Shown: positions 14,134 to 17,512 of the stretch, piece after piece | How the letters are laid out: each line of letters begins with the position of its first letter | How positions within the stretch are numbered: the first letter of the stretch is position 1 | Origin: Anaerolineae bacterium | GTDB lineage: Bacteria; Chloroflexota; Anaerolineae; JAAYZQ01 | NCBI GenBank assembly: GCA_016926595.1 | Contig: JAFGOG010000209.1 | Span: 1-17,512, forward strand | Direction of reading: 5' to 3' | DNA: 17,512 nt | Made by a program: the position numbers and the translations under genes | The notes under the pieces: generated by a model | What the model saw: the letters and a program-made list of their open reading frames with translations, nothing else | Database searches by the model: none | Told to the model about the DNA's origin: nothing

Positions 14134-17016
14134 CTACCCATTTTCGACGGTAATGCCCCGCTCGTCGGCCATCTTGATCATGGTCGTCACCGGCCCACTC
14201 ATCTCGCGGATCTTTTCTCGTTTGAGCTCTTGGAACCGGACCATCGCCGATGTGTTCACCTTCTGTCCCATCCGTGTTTCTTTTTCCTTGGCGTACCGGG
14301 TGGGGTCCCTCTTCACCAACTTGGGGATTTCTCTCTCCACCTCGGTAGCGTACCTTAGCTTTTGCTCGAGCGGGAGAGCCGCCAGCGTCTCGGCAATCGC
14401 CTGGTTCAGGAGTGCTACTTCCTGGTCCCCCGTAACCGTGACACCTTCGACCGCCGTAAAGCCGTCAGTACCGACAGCCCCCTTGCGCACGCCGTTGGCC
14501 AGGGCGATCTTTTCGATGTCCGTGCTGTTCCAGTTGAGGTCCCCAACGATGTGAAACTCGACACCAGTCCCCGTCATGGTCCCACTGAGCAGGCCGTTGA
14601 GCAACCCTTGTGCTTTGTCCACCATGTCGGCCATGAGCATCACCAGGTCGTTCCTCTCTTTGTAGTGCTCCAGCGCAAACACTACGCGTCCCGCAAAGGT
14701 GGCCTTCCTGGCGATGATGTGATACTTGCCGTACACGTCTATGGTGGATAGATTCCTTGGAGATGAAACGAGCTGGATGGCGCCGTACCGCGGGAGCTCC
14801 CCCATGCTGAGCTCGGCCAGCCCAGTGGCCCACACGTCTTTTTCATAACGATGCACACCATAGTCCGGGCCCCGTTTTTTTGTAGGCTTGATCCGCTCAA
14901 TCCTCTTGGTGCTGGTCGGAATCTCGGTCGACAATCCTACTTCTTCCAGGTTGACGTCGTAAAAGTGTTTGTACTTGGTCGGCCGATCCGTGGGGGCCTT
15001 GAATATGTTCTCGGGCTTGAACGCGATGGCCCACAGGGCCCGTGCGTTCCAGTTGTCCTGGCAAGTCGTGATTTGGGCATCGGCCTCCCTTTCCAAATTG
15101 GCACGCTCGGGGCCTGACAGAGTGGTCTCTTTCAGGCGGGGCCTGAAGTACTTGCGGACCTTGTCCCGAGCGGCTTGCAGGGTTGGAGCGTCCTCTCGAG
15201 CGGCCAAGTCGGTGAGATACTTTTGCTGGCTGGCCGTCAATGGCCCAATCCCCACCCCTGTCGCCACAGGAGCCGTTGGGTGCTGGGCCTCACTCTGCAC
15301 GGCCGTCCCCAACTCGGACAGCGCGGTCTCTTTGGCCGGCTGGAGCGCGAGACCACCCTGCCCCGTCTTCCACCTTGGCTCCTCATCGCTCTCAAGCTGG
15401 ACCACCTCCTCGAAGTACTTTTTCGAGATCTCACCATATTGTCCGGCGATGGCAAAATGGCCCTCGGCAAATGTCACTTCAGGTCGCTCGCCTTTGGCCA
15501 CATCCGACTTGTTGAACGCACCGATCTTCATCTGGTACTGCTGACTTAGGAGCTTGAACATCTTGGCTGCTGCTCGGACGCGCCCTCGCCGGGTGAGGGT
15601 CACGGTCGGGTCCATTTGCCGGGCCATAGCCACGATTCGCCTGGCCGCTGGCTCGATGGCCAGTTTCCCCTGCATGTAGAGCCCAAGTGGATCGTCCACG
15701 AGCAGCGACCGCGTCAGGTTCAGAGAGGTATTGCCCATCTGCCGGTGCTCGTGCAGCCCGGTGCCCTTGCCCTTGAGCTCATTGGACAGTTGTGGCCGGA
15801 GGATGTCGAACAGCTCAGTGCTGATTTCAGACTGGGCATATGGCGCGTGAAGCTTGTTGGCGATGGCAGCTCCGATGCTGGTCAGGGCAGCCGAGAGCCG
15901 CAGCGCATTCGCCGCACGATCGTCTAGCCCCTCGCCCAGGCGCTGCTCGTACACGTCGAACTGGCGCTCGATGTACTCGCCCAGGGTCATGCCCTGGCGC
16001 AGCCGCCCGCTTCGCAGGCGGTCTTCTTGGATCTGCGCTTCCGCAACGGCCGGCTCGTTAGGGGCCGTGGTCCAGCCTGTCTCGGTGTTTTCATCTAGCA
16101 GCGAGCGCCTGCCCTCCATGTATTCCTGGAGAAGAGAGATGCGCTTCAGGCCGGCCAGTATCTCGTCTTTGGTCAAGCGCGCCCGCTGGATTGTGGCGGA
16201 CTGCACCTGGCGCCTAGTCAATCCCGTCTGCTGCACGACGTGCGTCAACTCGTGGGCGATTAGTCTGTGGCCCGCGCTTGATCTCAGATCACCCTTCCCT
16301 TCGCCGAGGTAGATGTCGTTGCCGTGAGTGAAGGCCTGCGCGCTCAGGCTCCGGTTCAGGTCGGCCGCCTCACTTCCTGTGTGGACGCGTACCCCGCCGA
16401 AATCGGTACCAAAGCGCGGCTCCATCATCAAGCGCACCGAGTCGGGCAGCGGCTGTCCACCACCCTTCTGGCTGTCCAGGCGGCTCTCAATGTCAGAGCC
16501 GGCATCAAAGCTGCCACCACCCTGCTCGGCACGCTTGGTCTGGATCTCTTCCTCTTCCAGCGGCCCACGCTGCACCAGCGGCTTGGTCTGGATCTCTTCC
16601 TCTTCCAGCGGCCCACGCTGCACCAACCGCGTGATGCCGGCCGACAACGGCTTGGTCTGGATCTCTTCTTCGTCGTACTGGCGCTGGGCGTGCCCTCCAT
16701 TGGCCGGCCCGGTCATCGGGGCGGGCATGCTCAGCACCTGCTCCGCCACCCGGTCGGCCTCCTGCTCGTAGCTGTCGCGCGCCGGCCCAACCGTCAACTT
16801 GGCCTGGATCAGACGTGACGTGGCCCGGTTGCCGGCGGCACGCTGCAGGGCCAGGATATCGGCCGGGCGCGCCCGGGCCGCATCCTGCACGGCGCGTTGC
16901 ACCGCCAGCAGCTCGCCCTCTTCGATCTGGATGGGTCCTTGCACCATCGGCTGCGCCGGCTGATGTTGTGGCCTGGCCTGTTGTGCGTGTTTTGTGGTCG
17001 GAGTTCCGTCTGACAT
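14134..17016 (-). CDS. DUF4157 eCIS effector A, unidentified C-terminal domain
   Basis: A 960-residue payload candidate. Residues 35-95 are the shared N-terminal module (LLAVQRAVQDAARARPADILALQRAAGNRAT, then KLTVGPARDSYEQEADRVAEQV). Three acidic repeats follow (QRQYDEEEIQTKP and VQRGPLEEEEIQTKP twice). The DUF4157 domain contains RFGTDFGGVRVHTG and the zincin motif HELTH (255-259). The junction TIQR lies at 275-278. The remaining 680 residues are mostly helical to about 720. They end in a mixed segment with RYGAIQLVSSPRNLS and VEFHIVGDLNWNSTD, then a Lys/Glu-rich helical tail. I recognise no catalytic motif, so the activity is unknown. The ATG follows GAGAGGGCTAG, 9 nt after the ATPase stop. 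Confidence 0.8.
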   Translation of the reverse strand: MSDGTPTTKHAQQARPQHQPAQPMVQGPIQIEEGELLAVQRAVQDAARARPADILALQRAAGNRATSRLIQAKLTVGPARDSYEQEADRVAEQVLSMPAPMTGPANGGHAQRQYDEEEIQTKPLSAGITRLVQRGPLEEEEIQTKPLVQRGPLEEEEIQTKRAEQGGGSFDAGSDIESRLDSQKGGGQPLPDSVRLMMEPRFGTDFGGVRVHTGSEAADLNRSLSAQAFTHGNDIYLGEGKGDLRSSAGHRLIAHELTHVVQQTGLTRRQVQSATIQRARLTKDEILAGLKRISLLQEYMEGRRSLLDENTETGWTTAPNEPAVAEAQIQEDRLRSGRLRQGMTLGEYIERQFDVYEQRLGEGLDDRAANALRLSAALTSIGAAIANKLHAPYAQSEISTELFDILRPQLSNELKGKGTGLHEHRQMGNTSLNLTRSLLVDDPLGLYMQGKLAIEPAARRIVAMARQMDPTVTLTRRGRVRAAAKMFKLLSQQYQMKIGAFNKSDVAKGERPEVTFAEGHFAIAGQYGEISKKYFEEVVQLESDEEPRWKTGQGGLALQPAKETALSELGTAVQSEAQHPTAPVATGVGIGPLTASQQKYLTDLAAREDAPTLQAARDKVRKYFRPRLKETTLSGPERANLEREADAQITTCQDNWNARALWAIAFKPENIFKAPTDRPTKYKHFYDVNLEEVGLSTEIPTSTKRIERIKPTKKRGPDYGVHRYEKDVWATGLAELSMGELPRYGAIQLVSSPRNLSTIDVYGKYHIIARKATFAGRVVFALEHYKERNDLVMLMADMVDKAQGLLNGLLSGTMTGTGVEFHIVGDLNWNSTDIEKIALANGVRKGAVGTDGFTAVEGVTVTGDQEVALLNQAIAETLAALPLEQKLRYATEVEREIPKLVKRDPTRYAKEKETRMGQKVNTSAMVRFQELKREKIREMSGPVTTMIKMADERGITVENG
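16525..16692 (-). repeat. Acidic QRxxxEEEEIQT repeats in effector A
   Basis: Three units: AQRQYDEEEIQTKPL, then VQRGPLEEEEIQTKPL and VQRGPLEEEEIQTKRA. The last two are nearly identical in DNA (48-bp periodicity). Confidence 0.85.
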
Positions 17017-17025
17017 CTAGCCCTC

Positions 17026-17512
17026 TCACACCCTCAAGTCTCGCTCGTTCACCAGCCGCCCCATCTTTTGCAGCTCGCGGCGGGTGCCATGCAGCAGGTG
17101 CTTCATCTCCACTTCGCCGCCGTCCGACGCGGCCAGGTAGGCGGCGCTGACCAGGATGTTGCGGATGTTGCCGCCCGCCAGCTTGAAGCGGCGGGCCAAC
17201 AGATCGAGATCGAGGTCCGACACGCGCGGCACGTCCGGTGGAAAGAGTGTCTCCCAGATGTGCAGCCGGTCTGCCTCGTCGGGAAAGGGAAAATCGACGG
17301 CAAACTGCAAGCGCCGCGTAAAGGCCTCGTCCAGGTTGGCGCGTAAATTCGTCGCCAGGATCGTCACCCCCTCGTATGCTTCCATCCGCTGCAGCAGGTA
17401 GCTGATCTCGATGTTGGCATAGCGATCGTGGGCGTCCTTCACCTCCGACCGCTTGCCGAAAATGGCGTCGGCCTCGTCGAAAAAGAGGATGGCGTTGCTG
17501 CTCTGCGCCTCG
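17026..17512 (-). CDS. AAA+ ATPase of the eCIS (Afp15 type), 3' end only
   Basis: The minus frame enters from the right edge and stops at 17026-17028, giving 161 complete codons. Visible motifs are Walker B (NAILFFDEADAIFGKR), sensor 1 (GVTILATNL) and the second region of homology with two arginines (LDEAFTRRLQF). The sensor-2/lid helices follow (FKLAGGNIRNILVSAAYLAA). Walker A would lie outside the window. This arrangement matches the CDC48/FtsH-like ATPases conserved in eCIS loci, thought to act in assembly or recycling of the particle. Near-contiguity with effector A (9 nt) shows that the effectors are in the same transcript. Confidence 0.92.
   Translation of the reverse strand, partial: EAQSSNAILFFDEADAIFGKRSEVKDAHDRYANIEISYLLQRMEAYEGVTILATNLRANLDEAFTRRLQFAVDFPFPDEADRLHIWETLFPPDVPRVSDLDLDLLARRFKLAGGNIRNILVSAAYLAASDGGEVEMKHLLHGTRRELQKMGRLVNERDLRV

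Noticed and set aside
14134..17016. Effector A as a tape-measure protein because of its length
   Set aside because: It has the DUF4157 zincin module and acidic repeats shared with effectors B and C, and lacks the long coiled-coil and hydrophobic pattern of tape measures.

Overview
This GC-rich window is part of one long minus-strand operon for an extracellular contractile injection system (eCIS, the Afp/PVC/MAC family of phage-tail-like particles). Every supportable gene reads right to left. The assignment rests on a phage-type sheath, three gp19-like tube proteins, a DUF4255 (Pvc16-type) terminator, a T4 gp26-like tail-assembly protein, a DUF6760 mini-protein, a MoxR/CDC48-like AAA+ ATPase (Afp15 type) and three DUF4157 ('eCIS core') effectors. 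The organism is probably a free-living, high-GC bacterium, perhaps Chloroflexota: this locus style and the dispersed TGTCATTGCGAG...GAAGCAATCCCC repeats fit, but nothing in the window proves the taxon.

Layout in transcription order: (1) the 3' end of the AAA+ ATPase, cut by the window edge; (2) an effector cassette holding DUF4157 protein A, DUF4157 protein B, a YbjN-like chaperone candidate, DUF4157 protein C (with a C-terminal zinc phospholipase C / P1-nuclease-like domain) and an acidic TPR-like protein; (3) a structural block of DUF4255 terminator, sheath, main tube, tail-assembly protein, DUF6760 and two near-duplicate tube proteins; (4) a large Pro/Glu-rich repeat protein that leaves the window at the left edge. 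Its frame is open from 1860 to 1. Baseplate, spike, LysM and tape-measure genes are not present and may lie further left.

Proposed cooperation: the sheath and main tube form the contractile body, the DUF4255 protein caps it, the two smaller tube paralogues sit at the baseplate end, and the ATPase acts in assembly or disassembly. The three DUF4157 proteins are probable payloads. Each has the same N-terminal module, a block of acidic repeats built on (V/L)QRxxEEEEIQT, an HExxH zincin domain and a different C-terminal domain. In all three an (I/L)QR tripeptide lies at the junction before the C-terminal domain. In protein C the residue right after it is a Trp placed like the metal-binding N-terminal Trp of zinc phospholipase C and P1 nuclease, so cleavage there could activate the toxin.

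Two non-protein signals stand out. One is a dispersed 16-17 nt hairpin family whose stems differ in compensating ways around a conserved TACC(C) loop. The other is a roughly 90-nt structured intergenic segment after the main tube gene that contains two of those hairpins inside a longer stem.
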